From Cytophagales bacterium (GTDB taxonomy: Bacteria; Bacteroidota; Bacteroidia; Cytophagales; Spirosomataceae), in contig RDXN01000032.1 in assembly GCA_004292855.1 (NCBI GenBank), positions 62,001 through 126,000 of the forward strand: a stretch of 64,000 nt of DNA. The letters run 5' to 3'. Both the position numbers and the translations under genes were made by a program. Shown piece by piece: positions 8,103-16,676 of this stretch; the stretch's first letter is position 1; the number at the start of each line of letters is the position of its first letter. The notes beneath the pieces were generated by a model. That model was given only the letters and a program-made list of their open reading frames with translations, made no database searches and was not told the origin of the DNA.

Positions 8103-8918
8103 ATGCCTTTACCCTATCTTGAATTTCTGGAAATCGGCTGGCTCGATGTGCTCGACATTGCACTCGTTGCCGTGCTGTTGTACCAAATTTATAACCTTGT
8201 GCGGGGGAGCATCGCCAGCCGGGTGTTTATTGGCTATTTGCTGGTTTATTTGGTCTACCTGGTGGTGAAAGCCCTGCGCCTGCAACTGCTCACCACCATT
8301 CTGGAATATTTTATCAGTGTGGGCGCGTTGGCCCTGATTATTATTTTTCAGCAGGAGATTCGGCGGTTTCTGCTCCTGATTGGTAAGTCGACCAATGCCG
8401 TTAATAATCAGTTTATCCGTCGATGGTTGTTGCGACAACCGGTGGGAGAGGAGCCTCTGTTGCTTCTGAAACCGGTTCTGGACGCAACGAAGGTAATTTC
8501 CGAGGAGTTTTCGGGAGGTCTGCTGGTGATCCAAAAAAACGACGATCTCGAAAAGTTCGCTCAATCGGGCGAGGCCATCAACGCCGATCTGTCGAAAACG
8601 TTGCTGTTGGCTATTTTTGGGCAGTACAGCCCCCTGCACGATGGGGCCGTGGTCCTGTCGGGGGGGCGTATCCGGGCGGCCCGGTGCATCTTGCCCGTCT
8701 CCGACGATGCCGACATACCGGCTTCGCTGGGTTTCCGGCACCGTGCAGGCATTGGTATGAGCGAAGTTACCGACGCGGCTGTAATTGTGGTTTCGGAGGA
8801 GACAGGCCGCATCTCGCTCGCTATCGACGGCGAACTGTCGATGAACATGACCCTCGCCGATCTGGAAACCCGCCTGCAAACCTATCTCAAACAGCCCGCC
8901 CCCAAAGCAACTCGCTAG
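8103..8918 (+). CDS. cdaA: Diadenylate cyclase (CdaA/DacA type)
   Basis: 271 residues: three N-terminal membrane helices (about 12-95) and a cytoplasmic DisA_N cyclase domain (about 120-260). It makes cyclic di-AMP from two ATP. The DGA motif in 'YSPLHDGAVVLSGGRI' (about 179-181) and the RHR motif in LGFRHRAGIGM (about 212-214) are both intact. The N-terminal helices are those of the membrane-bound CdaA class and not of DisA or CdaS. c-di-AMP controls potassium and osmotic balance in other bacteria. It starts 55 bp after rnz on the same strand. Confidence 0.93.
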   Translation: MPLPYLEFLEIGWLDVLDIALVAVLLYQIYNLVRGSIASRVFIGYLLVYLVYLVVKALRLQLLTTILEYFISVGALALIIIFQQEIRRFLLLIGKSTNAVNNQFIRRWLLRQPVGEEPLLLLKPVLDATKVISEEFSGGLLVIQKNDDLEKFAQSGEAINADLSKTLLLAIFGQYSPLHDGAVVLSGGRIRAARCILPVSDDADIPASLGFRHRAGIGMSEVTDAAVIVVSEETGRISLAIDGELSMNMTLADLETRLQTYLKQPAPKATR

Positions 8919-8977
8919 AAGCACACAAACCATTTGGTTGAGTACGCGTTGATGCTACAGACAACGATCACTCAACG

Positions 8978-9736
8978 ATGAGAAAACCTACTCAACTACT
9001 TGTATGCGCAGCCCTGACTGCGCTCTGCCTGATTCCCCACGCTTTGTTTGCGCAGGCCTTTCTGGATATAGAAGGGGGGCTGGTTCTTGGAACCCCCTAC
9101 AACACCGTCCGTATTCCAAACGTAGGTGGTACAACCTTCGATCTGGCTAAAGGCTTTCAGCCCGACCCTACCCCGTTTTACCGCATCCGTCCGGGCATCA
9201 CCTTTGCCCGTCGGCACACATTTACCGCCTTGTATGCCCCGCTGACGGTCACGTACAAGGGAAGTTTCTCGGAACCCGTTCTATACAACGGCCTGACGTT
9301 TCCGGCGGGTAGAGCTATTACGGCCCGGTACACCTTCAACTCGTACCGGCTTACGTACCGATACGCACTTATTGATCGGCCTCGCTTTGAGTTAGGGCTG
9401 GGATTAACGGGCAAAATTCGGGATGCAAACGTCGATATTCAAAGTGCGGATCAGCAGACCAACTTTGCCAACGTGGGCTTTGTGCCGTTGCTGAATCTGA
9501 GAATGAATTATAAACCAACCGAGCGGTTAAGTCTGCTGCTGGAGGCCGACGCGCTTGGGGCTAAACAAGGGCGTGCCGAAGATGTGTTTGCCGGACTAAC
9601 CTATGGCCTGACGGACAAACTGCGCCTGAAAGGAGGCTACCGCGTGGTAGAGGGAGGAGCCAACGCAGGTGAGGTGTACAACTTTACCTGGATCAATTAC
9701 GCGTCGGTTGGCGTGGTGGTTGGCGCGTGGAAGTGA
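8978..9736 (+). CDS. Outer-membrane beta-barrel-like protein, unknown function
   Basis: 252 residues. A clear signal peptide (MRKPTQLLVCAALTALCLIPHALFA, cleaved near AQA at 25-26) is followed by alternating hydrophobic/polar strands rich in Tyr, Arg and Gly (for example HTFTALYAPLTVTYKGSF, FNSYRLTYRYALI, FELGLGLTGKIRDA, TERLSLLLEADALG). The pattern and the C-terminal 'NYASVGVVVGAWK' strand suggest an 8- to 10-stranded barrel. The exact function is not recognised. It follows cdaA by 59 bp and may be cotranscribed. Confidence 0.65.
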   Translation: MRKPTQLLVCAALTALCLIPHALFAQAFLDIEGGLVLGTPYNTVRIPNVGGTTFDLAKGFQPDPTPFYRIRPGITFARRHTFTALYAPLTVTYKGSFSEPVLYNGLTFPAGRAITARYTFNSYRLTYRYALIDRPRFELGLGLTGKIRDANVDIQSADQQTNFANVGFVPLLNLRMNYKPTERLSLLLEADALGAKQGRAEDVFAGLTYGLTDKLRLKGGYRVVEGGANAGEVYNFTWINYASVGVVVGAWK

Positions 9737-9747
9737 TCCAAAAACGT

Positions 9748-9794
9748 GTGGGTCATTAGTTGTGCGGGCTTATGGCCAACAACTAATGACCCAC
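9748..9794. terminator. Hairpin between convergent genes
   Basis: GTGGGTCATTAGTTGT (9748-9763) and ACAACTAATGACCCAC (9779-9794) are a perfect 16-bp inverted repeat with a 15-nt loop, placed between a plus-strand and a minus-strand gene end. There is no T-run, so termination is inferred from position and symmetry. Confidence 0.6.
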
Positions 9795-9803
9795 CAGGCT
9801 CAC

Positions 9804-10211
9804 TCAGTACTCAAGCATACGGGGTAACGACTTCGCCTGATCCACAAAATTCGCCACCTGATCGAGCGAGGGGGGGCGTTGGGTCAGTTGACGGCGTGCA
9901 TTAATTTCAATCAGCTTGGCATGTAAATTGGCGGGAACACGTTGAGCTAACTCAACAACGGTATCAACGCCTGCTTCTTCCATAAGGTCGCTATACACCC
10001 GGCCAATACCCTTCACGCGGGCAAGGTCGGCCCGATTGGCCAAATCCAAAATAACCGTAGCATTCACACCAATCGTTTGGCTCAGCTCCTTACGACCTTC
10101 CGGTGTTTTTGCTACGTCGAGCAGTTCATCGCTATTACCCAGTCCCTGGGCCTTCAACATGTTCAGTACGGCATCGGTAATGCCCTTCAGTTCGCCTAAA
10201 TTTACGCTCAT
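9804..10211 (-). CDS. DUF4332-like helix-hairpin-helix protein
   Basis: About 135 residues from the ATG at 10211 (an in-frame TTG at 10235 is less likely). Two helix-hairpin-helix-like units are visible: 'LKGITDAVLNMLKAQGLGNSDELL' region (about 5-28) and 'ARVKGIGRVYSDLMEEAGVDTVVELA' region (about 60-85). The second resembles the DNA-contacting hairpins of DUF4332 proteins and of the polymerase beta N-terminal domain. A short helical C-terminus contains 'SLDQVANFVDQAKSLPRML'. It probably binds nucleic acid or protein without catalysis; no active-site motif is seen. Confidence 0.75.
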   Translation of the reverse strand: MSVNLGELKGITDAVLNMLKAQGLGNSDELLDVAKTPEGRKELSQTIGVNATVILDLANRADLARVKGIGRVYSDLMEEAGVDTVVELAQRVPANLHAKLIEINARRQLTQRPPSLDQVANFVDQAKSLPRMLEY

Positions 10212-10275
10212 AGCTTGAAAAGTTTGGGGGGACAAATAACATAACCTGACCCTCAGGTTGCTTTCGTTCTACAAA

Positions 10276-10452
10276 CTAACGCAACTGATGCTTTCTTCGG
10301 ACATTATTTATCAAAAATTTTTTTAACGTAGTGAAACTTTCCGGGTGGATACCTTCAAATAAGGATTTCCACTCTGCGTATAAATCGGAATCCTGAAGCC
10401 GAAACCGCACTGGATCTATCTTTTTCTGAACTAAATACTCGTCAAATTCCAT
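10276..10452 (-). CDS. Small conserved-looking protein, 58 aa
   Basis: ATG at 10452 opens a 58-codon frame ending in TAG at 10276-10278. The product begins MEFDEYLVQKKIDPVRFRL, continues AEWKSLFEGIHPESFTTLKK and ends FLINNVRRKHQLR. It is charged and aromatic, with a predicted alpha-helical character and no membrane segment or signal peptide. It resembles a small Cytophagales family with an N-terminal 'EYL..KKI', a central 'EW..LF' and a C-terminal 'FLIN..RR', recalled by eye only. Function unknown. It follows the ugd-uxs terminator, so it should have its own promoter, not identified here. Confidence 0.6.
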   Translation of the reverse strand: MEFDEYLVQKKIDPVRFRLQDSDLYAEWKSLFEGIHPESFTTLKKFLINNVRRKHQLR

Positions 10453-10615
10453 CAGTCCGATTCATTAAGAAATGTCGTGCGATCAATCCCATAACTAACA
10501 AGAAGCCAAGTAGGTGTACTATAAGTAAAAGTACTCGTTTCTGGCAGGTGGTTCATAATATACTTCGTTCGCCACAAGTGTGGCCTTTGCTGTATGCTTG
10601 ACAAGACGCAGTTAT

Positions 10616-10649
10616 AAAAAAAACCTGTACGCAGGAGCACACAGGTTTT
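10616..10649 (-). terminator. Intrinsic terminator of the ugd-uxs operon
   Basis: On the minus strand AAAACCTGT and ACAGGT, 12 nt apart, form a stem followed by TTTTTTTT. It lies about 170 nt after the uxs stop codon on the same strand. Confidence 0.75.
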
Positions 10650-10818
10650 CGTCAGACAGCTAAAGGTGTAATGCCTATTGCATTCACTTTTACAAAGTTA
10701 CGCAATTTATTACGACAACATTACACACAAATCGAAAATTTGTAAGTAGCCTGATCGTTGACTTATTGTCGATTAAGTCGACATGAATAGGGGACTAACA
10801 ATTCTGTCAGTGTCGAGG
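10650..10818. other. Intergenic, 3' untranslated region of uxs
   Basis: No ORF or RNA gene is recognised. The segment is AT-rich and is presumably the 3' untranslated part of the ugd-uxs transcript. Confidence 0.4.
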
Positions 10819-11799
10819 CTATTTTTTCTCGAAATCGCGGTGGTAAGCCGCTTTGTAAAGCTCCTCTTCGGGGAGACTCTTAAAGTAGGCGTACGTAATG
10901 GCTAGCCCTTCTGCACGCGTTACTTTAGGTTCCCAGCCCAGAATTTCCTTGGCCCGTGTAATGTCGGGTTTGCGTTGTTTAGGGTCGTCGGTTGGCAGGG
11001 GTTTCAGTACGAGCTTTTGCTTCGTGCCGGTTAGCTTTATGATCTCCTCGCCAAATTCTTTGATCGTGATCTCAGCAGGGTTTCCCACGTTCACGGGATA
11101 GGCATAATCGCTCAACAGCAGTCGGTAGATTCCCTCAACCAGATCGTCGACGTAGCAGAATGACCGCGTTTGGCTACCATCACCAAACACGGTGAGGTCT
11201 TCGCCCCGCAAAGCCTGCCCGATGAAGGCGGGCAATACGCGACCGTCGTTCAGGCGCATACGCGGCCCGTAAGTATTGAAGATGCGCACAATGCGCGTTT
11301 CGAGACCGTGGTAGGTGTGGTAGGCCATTGTCATGGCCTCCTGAAATCGTTTGGCTTCGTCGTATACACCGCGCGGGCCAACCGGGTTTACGTTGCCCCA
11401 GTAATCTTCGTTTTGAGGGTGAACGTTGGGGTCACCATATACCTCCGACGTTGACGCTATAAGTACGCGTGCATTTTTGACCCGCGCCAGACCGAGGCAG
11501 TTATGAATACCCAACGAGCCAACCTTGAGGGTCTGAATCGGGATTTTCAGGTAGTCGATGGGGCTTGCCGGTGAGGCAAAGTGCAAAATGTAATCCAGTT
11601 CGCCCGGTACGTGGATAAACTTGGAAACATCGTGATGGTAAAACTCAAAATTGGGCAGGTGAAACAGGTGTTCGATATTGCGAATATCACCCGTTATCAA
11701 ATTATCCATCGCGATAACGTGATGCCCTTCTTTGATAAACCGATCACACAAATGTGATCCTAAAAAGCCGGCTCCCCCGGTAATCAACACTCGTTTCAT
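10819..11799 (-). CDS. UDP-glucuronate decarboxylase (UDP-xylose synthase)
   Basis: 326-residue short-chain dehydrogenase/reductase of the extended type. It oxidises, decarboxylates and re-reduces UDP-glucuronate to UDP-xylose with bound NAD. The Rossmann motif GGAGFLG is at 8-14, the catalytic Thr/Ser at about 117-118 (IASTSEVYG), and YxxxK is Y146/K150 (YDEAK). The '[22 protein letters not shown]' region is diagnostic of the UXS subgroup. It overlaps ugd by 4 bp (ATGA), so the enzyme making its substrate is translated just before it. Confidence 0.93.
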   Translation of the reverse strand: MKRVLITGGAGFLGSHLCDRFIKEGHHVIAMDNLITGDIRNIEHLFHLPNFEFYHHDVSKFIHVPGELDYILHFASPASPIDYLKIPIQTLKVGSLGIHNCLGLARVKNARVLIASTSEVYGDPNVHPQNEDYWGNVNPVGPRGVYDEAKRFQEAMTMAYHTYHGLETRIVRIFNTYGPRMRLNDGRVLPAFIGQALRGEDLTVFGDGSQTRSFCYVDDLVEGIYRLLLSDYAYPVNVGNPAEITIKEFGEEIIKLTGTKQKLVLKPLPTDDPKQRKPDITRAKEILGWEPKVTRAEGLAITYAYFKSLPEEELYKAAYHRDFEKK

Positions 11800-13109
11800 G
11801 CGTTTACGGTTTCGCGGCCAATTGAATAATAGGTATAGCCCATTTCCTGCATCTGATCGAGTTCGTACACGTTACGCCCGTCGAAGATAACTTTGTTTTT
11901 GAGCAGCAGATTCATCTTATCGAAGTCGGGTGTGCGGAACAACGGCCACTCGGTCATGATCACGAGTGCGTCGGCATCGTCGAGGGCTGCATACGACGTA
12001 TGAGCATAGGCGATGCTGTTGCCTAACACATTCCGTACGTTGTCCATAGCTTCGGGATCATAAGCCGTTACTTTGGCACCCTCCGCGAGCAATGCCCGGA
12101 TATTGTCGATAGCCGGGGCTTCGCGAATATCGTCGGTGTAGGGTTTGAAAGCCAGCCCCCAAATGGCGATGGTTTTGCCTTTCAGATCGCCCCCAAAATA
12201 CGACTTAATCAACGGCAGCAACTTGGTCTTCTGCTGGTCGTTAACGTCCATCACCGATTTCAGCACCTTAAACTCATAGTTAAAGTCCTGAGCGGTTCTG
12301 GCCAGAGCCTGAACATCTTTCGGGAAGCAGCTACCCCCGTAGCCGATACCGGCGAACAGAAAACGCTTGCCGATGCGGCTGTCTGTTCCGATTCCCCGCC
12401 GAATATCGTCGACGTTGGCCCCGGTCAGTTCGCATAGGTTGGCGATCTCGTTCATGAACGTGATTTTGGTTGCCAAAAACGCATTGGCGGCATATTTGGT
12501 CATCTCTGCCGAACGCTCATCCATGAAAATGACGGGGTTGCCCTGCCGAACGAGCGGAGCATAGAGCCGGTTCATGACGCTTTTCGCCTTTTCAGACTTC
12601 GTGCCAATCACAACGCGGTCGGGCTTCATGAAATCTTCGACGGCAACGCCCTCACGCAAAAACTCCGGGTTCGACACTACGTCGAATTCCACCTGCGCGT
12701 TTTTGGCGATAGCTGCATGGACTTTTTCGGCTGTGCCGACAGGAACCGTGCTCTTGTCGACAATACAGGCGTATTGGGCCAAAATCGGCCCAAGATCGTC
12801 GGCTACTTTAAGGATATATTTCAGATCGGCGGAGCCGTCTTCGCCGGGAGGAGTGGGTAGAGCCAGAAAAATTACCTCGGCCCCTTTGATGCCCTCAGCC
12901 AAATTGGTCGTGAATTTAAGCCGTCCTTCTTCCACATTTCGGTAGAAGAGTACATCGAGGCCCGGCTCAAAAATAGGGATTATCCCGTTGTTCAGTTTTT
13001 CTACTTTCCGTTCGTCAATATCAACGCACGTTACCTGATTACCGGTTTCGGCGAAGCATGTTCCTGTAACAAGTCCGACATAACCTGTACCAACGACTGC
13101 AATTTTCAT
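11796..13109 (-). CDS. ugd: UDP-glucose 6-dehydrogenase
   Basis: 437 residues. It oxidises UDP-glucose twice to UDP-glucuronate with NAD. The N-terminal Rossmann motif is VVGTGYVGL (5-13). The catalytic Cys is C261 in [10 protein letters not shown], with the supporting Lys205 and Asn209 in MTKYAANAF. The C-terminal UDP-binding domain contains [16 protein letters not shown]. First gene of a two-gene operon with UDP-xylose synthase, together supplying UDP-GlcA and UDP-Xyl for surface polysaccharide. Expression is probably linked to the glycosyltransferases near 1 kb only through shared function. Confidence 0.95.
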   Translation of the reverse strand: MKIAVVGTGYVGLVTGTCFAETGNQVTCVDIDERKVEKLNNGIIPIFEPGLDVLFYRNVEEGRLKFTTNLAEGIKGAEVIFLALPTPPGEDGSADLKYILKVADDLGPILAQYACIVDKSTVPVGTAEKVHAAIAKNAQVEFDVVSNPEFLREGVAVEDFMKPDRVVIGTKSEKAKSVMNRLYAPLVRQGNPVIFMDERSAEMTKYAANAFLATKITFMNEIANLCELTGANVDDIRRGIGTDSRIGKRFLFAGIGYGGSCFPKDVQALARTAQDFNYEFKVLKSVMDVNDQQKTKLLPLIKSYFGGDLKGKTIAIWGLAFKPYTDDIREAPAIDNIRALLAEGAKVTAYDPEAMDNVRNVLGNSIAYAHTSYAALDDADALVIMTEWPLFRTPDFDKMNLLLKNKVIFDGRNVYELDQMQEMGYTYYSIGRETVNA

Positions 13110-13523
13110 ATAGCTGGTTTAATGATGAATGTCTACTGGGGTGGATTTTGGATTTTTCTGATACCCTCACCTTCCACTGCAAAAATAGATGTTTTCTACA
13201 AATGCCGTTGGAAACCTTTCTTTATGACCCGTTTTATGCCATAAAGTAATTATTCGGTCGGCAACAAAGTATGATTTGAGCAATGGATTGGACCAACGGG
13301 CCGGGAGTTTCAACAACAGGTAGTTTGACAACAACCTGCTTTAAAGGCATTCAACCTCCATTTTTTCAATCGTTTTTGCCGTTTGCTCAAAATTGCCCCG
13401 CCTTGGAATGATGGCATGAGATTTTGTACTGAACCAGTAAATAACATGGAGGAACCGAGTTGCATTTTAGCTGTATATTGGTGCCGATTCACTTCATCAG
13501 GCTGTACAAACAACCTTACTTTT
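13110..13523. other. Divergent promoter region between ugd and acyl-CoA dehydrogenase
   Basis: The 414-bp gap has no convincing gene. The in-frame extension of the dehydrogenase back to 13383 is rejected because family members begin near the ATG at 13524. Near-matches to the -7 box exist (for example TATATTGG near 13475 on the plus strand) but none is exact. Confidence 0.4.
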
Positions 13524-14687
13524 ATGATTACTGAAATTGCAGAAAACGAAGGAAACGCGGTTGCCGAGGTCGCCCAAATGATTACCGAGTCGGTGCGCGA
13601 TTTTGCCCGCCAATATATTCAGCCGCACGTACGGGAGTGGGATGAAACGCAATATTTCCCCGCCGAAACCTTTCGTGAGTTGGGCACTTTGGGGGTGATG
13701 GGGATGCTGGTGCCCGAAGCCTACGGGGGGGCAGGTCTCAACTACCGGACCTATGTGGCCGCTATTGTCGAGTTGTCGCGGGTATGTGGGGGCGTTGGTT
13801 TGTCGATGGCGGCTCACAACTCGCTCTGTACGAACCATATACTTCTGTTTGGCGATGAAGCACAAAAGCACACTTACCTGCCCCGCCTTGCCTCGGGCGA
13901 GTGGATTGGCGCGTGGGGACTGACGGAGCCAAACACGGGTTCTGACGCGGGCAACATGCGTACGACGGCGGTTCTACAAGATGGGGAGTGGGTACTTAAC
14001 GGCTCCAAAAACTTCATTACCCACGGGCGGAGTGGGCAGGTGGCGGTGGTGATTGCTCGTACGGGTGCGCCCAACACGCCCCGCAACGCCACGGCGTTTA
14101 TTGTGGAACGGGGGACGCCCGGTTTTTCGGGCGGCAAGAAAGAAGATAAACTGGGTATGCGGGCCTCTGAAACCGCTGAGATGATTTTCGACAATTGCTG
14201 CCTACCCGACAGTGCCCGGTTGGGCGAAGTGGGAGAGGGGTTTGTTCAATCATTGAAGGTGCTCGATGGGGGCCGTATCTCGATTGCGGCTCTGAGTCTG
14301 GGCATTGCCTACGGGGCCTACGATGCCGCCCTGCAATACGCCAAAGAGCGGCAGCAGTTTGGGCAACCCATTGCCAATTTTCAGGCTATCGGTTTCAAAC
14401 TCGCCGATTTGGCCACGCAAATAGAAGCTGCCAAACTGCTGACGTATCAGGCCGCCGACATGAAAGACGCCAAAAAAAACACCACGCTCGAATCGGCGAT
14501 GGCTAAACTGTTTGCGTCGGAGGCTGCGGTGAATGTGGCAAACGAGGCCGTGCAGATTTTTGGTGGCTACGGCTATATCAAAGATTTCCCCGTCGAGAAG
14601 TTCTACCGCGATGCCAAGCTCTGCACGATCGGTGAGGGCACGAGCGAGATACAGAAGCTGGTTATTTCCCGGCAAATCTTGAAGTAG
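13524..14687 (+). CDS. Acyl-CoA dehydrogenase (short/medium/branched-chain type)
   Basis: 388 residues from the ATG at 13524, the usual length. It introduces the alpha-beta double bond of acyl-CoA with FAD and passes electrons to ETF. Visible signatures: YGGAGLNYRTY, the FAD/substrate motif 'WGLTEPNTGSDAGNMRTTA' region, 'YAKERQQFGQPIANFQ' and the C-terminal 'QIFGGYGYIKDFPVEKFYRD' followed by AKLCTIGEGTSEIQ. The catalytic base Glu is the one in IGEGTSE. It may act in fatty-acid or branched amino-acid degradation; the thiolase at 4.4 kb is a plausible partner. Confidence 0.93.
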   Translation: MITEIAENEGNAVAEVAQMITESVRDFARQYIQPHVREWDETQYFPAETFRELGTLGVMGMLVPEAYGGAGLNYRTYVAAIVELSRVCGGVGLSMAAHNSLCTNHILLFGDEAQKHTYLPRLASGEWIGAWGLTEPNTGSDAGNMRTTAVLQDGEWVLNGSKNFITHGRSGQVAVVIARTGAPNTPRNATAFIVERGTPGFSGGKKEDKLGMRASETAEMIFDNCCLPDSARLGEVGEGFVQSLKVLDGGRISIAALSLGIAYGAYDAALQYAKERQQFGQPIANFQAIGFKLADLATQIEAAKLLTYQAADMKDAKKNTTLESAMAKLFASEAAVNVANEAVQIFGGYGYIKDFPVEKFYRDAKLCTIGEGTSEIQKLVISRQILK

Positions 14688-14690
14688 GTT

Positions 14691-14831
14691 TTTTAGACAC
14701 AGATCGGACCGCCGAAGCGGGACCACGGTGATGCACGGAGGTACACGGAGCTTATATTTTCCCTAGAAAAACTCTGTGTAACTCCGTGCATCTTGGTGGT
14801 CCCGCTTCGGCGGTCCGATCTGTGTCTAAAA
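14691..14831. repeat. 141-bp palindromic element, family B copy 1
   Basis: The outer 35 bp or so (beginning TTTTAGACACAGATCGGACC) are perfectly repeated in inverted order at the right end. Inside, ATGCACGGAGGTACACGGAG faces CTCTGTGTAACTCCGTGCAT with a few mismatches. The unit lies between convergent genes (acyl-CoA dehydrogenase and acyl-CoA reductase) and could terminate both. The inner part is shared with the element at 58.78 kb. Confidence 0.8.
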
Positions 14832-14833
14832 CA

Positions 14834-15853
14834 TTACAACTCCGCTAGGAACGCCATCGTGTCCACCCCATCAGCGTAGTCGCTCAGGCCGGGGTGCTGG
14901 GTTTGCCCGAAGGCAACGCTGCCGGGAAACCACCCATTAGCCGAGGCTACCACCTGAATCTTTTCGGCTTGCTCGGCCAAAATAGAGGCCGCGTGTTCGT
15001 GGTCGCGGTAGGTTTGGTAATGTACCACCGAAATGGGCGAAACCAGCCCCGTGCTCTCGGTAAGCATTAGATAGCCATTGTCGTAGTGATGTACTCCGTT
15101 GACGAGGTAAATCGACTTGTTGTAGTCGTAGTTATTGACCCACTTGCTCAGATTACGGTAGGTAGGAGCCAACGGGTCGAGGGTCTGTAGCAAAGGCACG
15201 AAGTCATATCCCTCGGGCACGAGCAGCGACGAGACGTTGCGGCACCCTAACCCAAAATAACTCAGAATATCTTCACCAAGCCCATCGAACTGCACGGTGT
15301 CTTCTTCACCCATGAGCAAGCCTACCGAGGTACGATTGCGCCGGATGATGTGGGGCCGATTGCCAAAATAATACGAAAAGTAACGGGCTGTGTTATCGCT
15401 CCCGGTCGCAATGAACGCGTCGGCGGCATTGAGCCGTTCGGCAAAGGTGATCCGTTCGGCAAATACCGGATTTATGTCCGTGATTTTTTGTATTAAATAT
15501 TGGATAAGTACTAAATCCTGGCTACTTGTCTTGGCCAGCACGGTATGACCACTAATCAATACGCACAATAAATCGTGAAAGCCAACCGCCGGAATATTCC
15601 CCGCCATAGCAACGCCGACTGTTTTGGGTTCAGCAGGTTCGGGGTTGTACACTGAAAGCCAATGGGTTAAGTTCTGCGCTGTCAGCATGTCGTTTGCCAG
15701 GGCCGCAAGTGCTTTGGCTACGTTGGTGGGTATAAACCAATTGTTATAAAAATTGGCACGATACCCTATCTCTTCACGCTCTGAGGCCGATTCTGGAGAG
15801 CGTAGGTATTCGCCAAGGGCAATAAATGTATCGAGTCGTTCGGATTGATGCAT
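14834..15853 (-). CDS. Acyl-CoA reductase (LuxC-like)
   Basis: 339 residues from the ATG at 15853 (an in-frame TTG at 15874 is less likely). It resembles the LuxC-type acyl-CoA reductase branch of the aldehyde dehydrogenase superfamily found in Bacteroidota. A nucleotide-binding region contains VGVAMAGNIPAVGFHDLL (about 79-96), and the putative catalytic Cys lies in YFGLGCRNVSS (about 208-218). It would reduce a fatty acyl-CoA or acyl thioester to an aldehyde. Divergent from the ferredoxin gene, sharing a 180-bp promoter region; a shared redox role is possible but unproven. Confidence 0.82.
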   Translation of the reverse strand: MHQSERLDTFIALGEYLRSPESASEREEIGYRANFYNNWFIPTNVAKALAALANDMLTAQNLTHWLSVYNPEPAEPKTVGVAMAGNIPAVGFHDLLCVLISGHTVLAKTSSQDLVLIQYLIQKITDINPVFAERITFAERLNAADAFIATGSDNTARYFSYYFGNRPHIIRRNRTSVGLLMGEEDTVQFDGLGEDILSYFGLGCRNVSSLLVPEGYDFVPLLQTLDPLAPTYRNLSKWVNNYDYNKSIYLVNGVHHYDNGYLMLTESTGLVSPISVVHYQTYRDHEHAASILAEQAEKIQVVASANGWFPGSVAFGQTQHPGLSDYADGVDTMAFLAEL

Positions 15854-15945
15854 AGTAAAATAAACCAGAGCCAAAGGTGATTAGATTCGCTTGGTTTGTG
15901 GGTTTAGACCCTGAACCGGCTCTCGGTTTGAACGGACAAATTTAA

Positions 15946-16383
<438 letters not shown>

Positions 16384-16409
16384 ATCTAAAAATCTTGCGT
16401 TATTCCAAG

Positions 16410-16437
16410 AGCCGACCCGTTATGGGTCGGCTTTTTT
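16410..16437 (+). terminator. Intrinsic terminator after ferredoxin
   Basis: AGCCGACCC and GGGTCGGCT enclose a 5-nt loop and are followed by TTTTT, 26 nt after the ferredoxin stop codon. Confidence 0.92.
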
Positions 16438-16676
16438 ATGCCTAGCCAACGCGAAATTCTCAAATTTGTTTAGGTTTAATTTTAACAGATTGTAAAAAAA
16501 TTTTGTCAATTATTGGATTATGAGGTTTAATAATGTGGTGCTTCTAACAAAATTTGAATAAAAATAGCAAAAACAGGTTTCAGTGAGTTCGCAGGTCTTG
16601 ACTAAATATATTTTTGTAATAACCTTTGTAGTGTTTAATTAAAGTTGGCGAAACCACTCAAATACCAAAGGAAATT
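16438..16676 (+). promoter_or_regulatory. AT-rich upstream region of the porin-amt pair
   Basis: About 240 bp of strongly AT-rich sequence without an ORF. An exact -7 box TATTTTTG lies at 16609-16616; no good TTTG element is found 19 nt upstream. A sigma-54 site was looked for here because ammonium uptake follows, and none was found. Confidence 0.5.

Noticed and set aside
8109-8933. 274-codon minus-strand frame opposite cdaA
   Set aside because: Mirror frame of a strongly conserved gene; His/Gln/Arg-rich shadow composition.
10452-10640. 62-codon minus-strand frame whose TGA overlaps the ATG of the 58-aa gene
   Set aside because: It starts inside the ugd-uxs terminator hairpin, and its composition (MLLRTGFFYNCVLSSIQQ) is not protein-like. 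An internal ATG at 10556 would leave only 34 codons. The TGATG overlap is noted but is not enough.
13383-13523. N-terminal extension of the acyl-CoA dehydrogenase
   Set aside because: Adds 47 residues (Cys/Trp-rich) absent from the family; the ATG at 13524 gives the normal length.
16440-16676. Sigma-54 site for porin-amt
   Set aside because: No GG-N10-GC pair with a TGGCAC-like -24 element was found in the upstream region.
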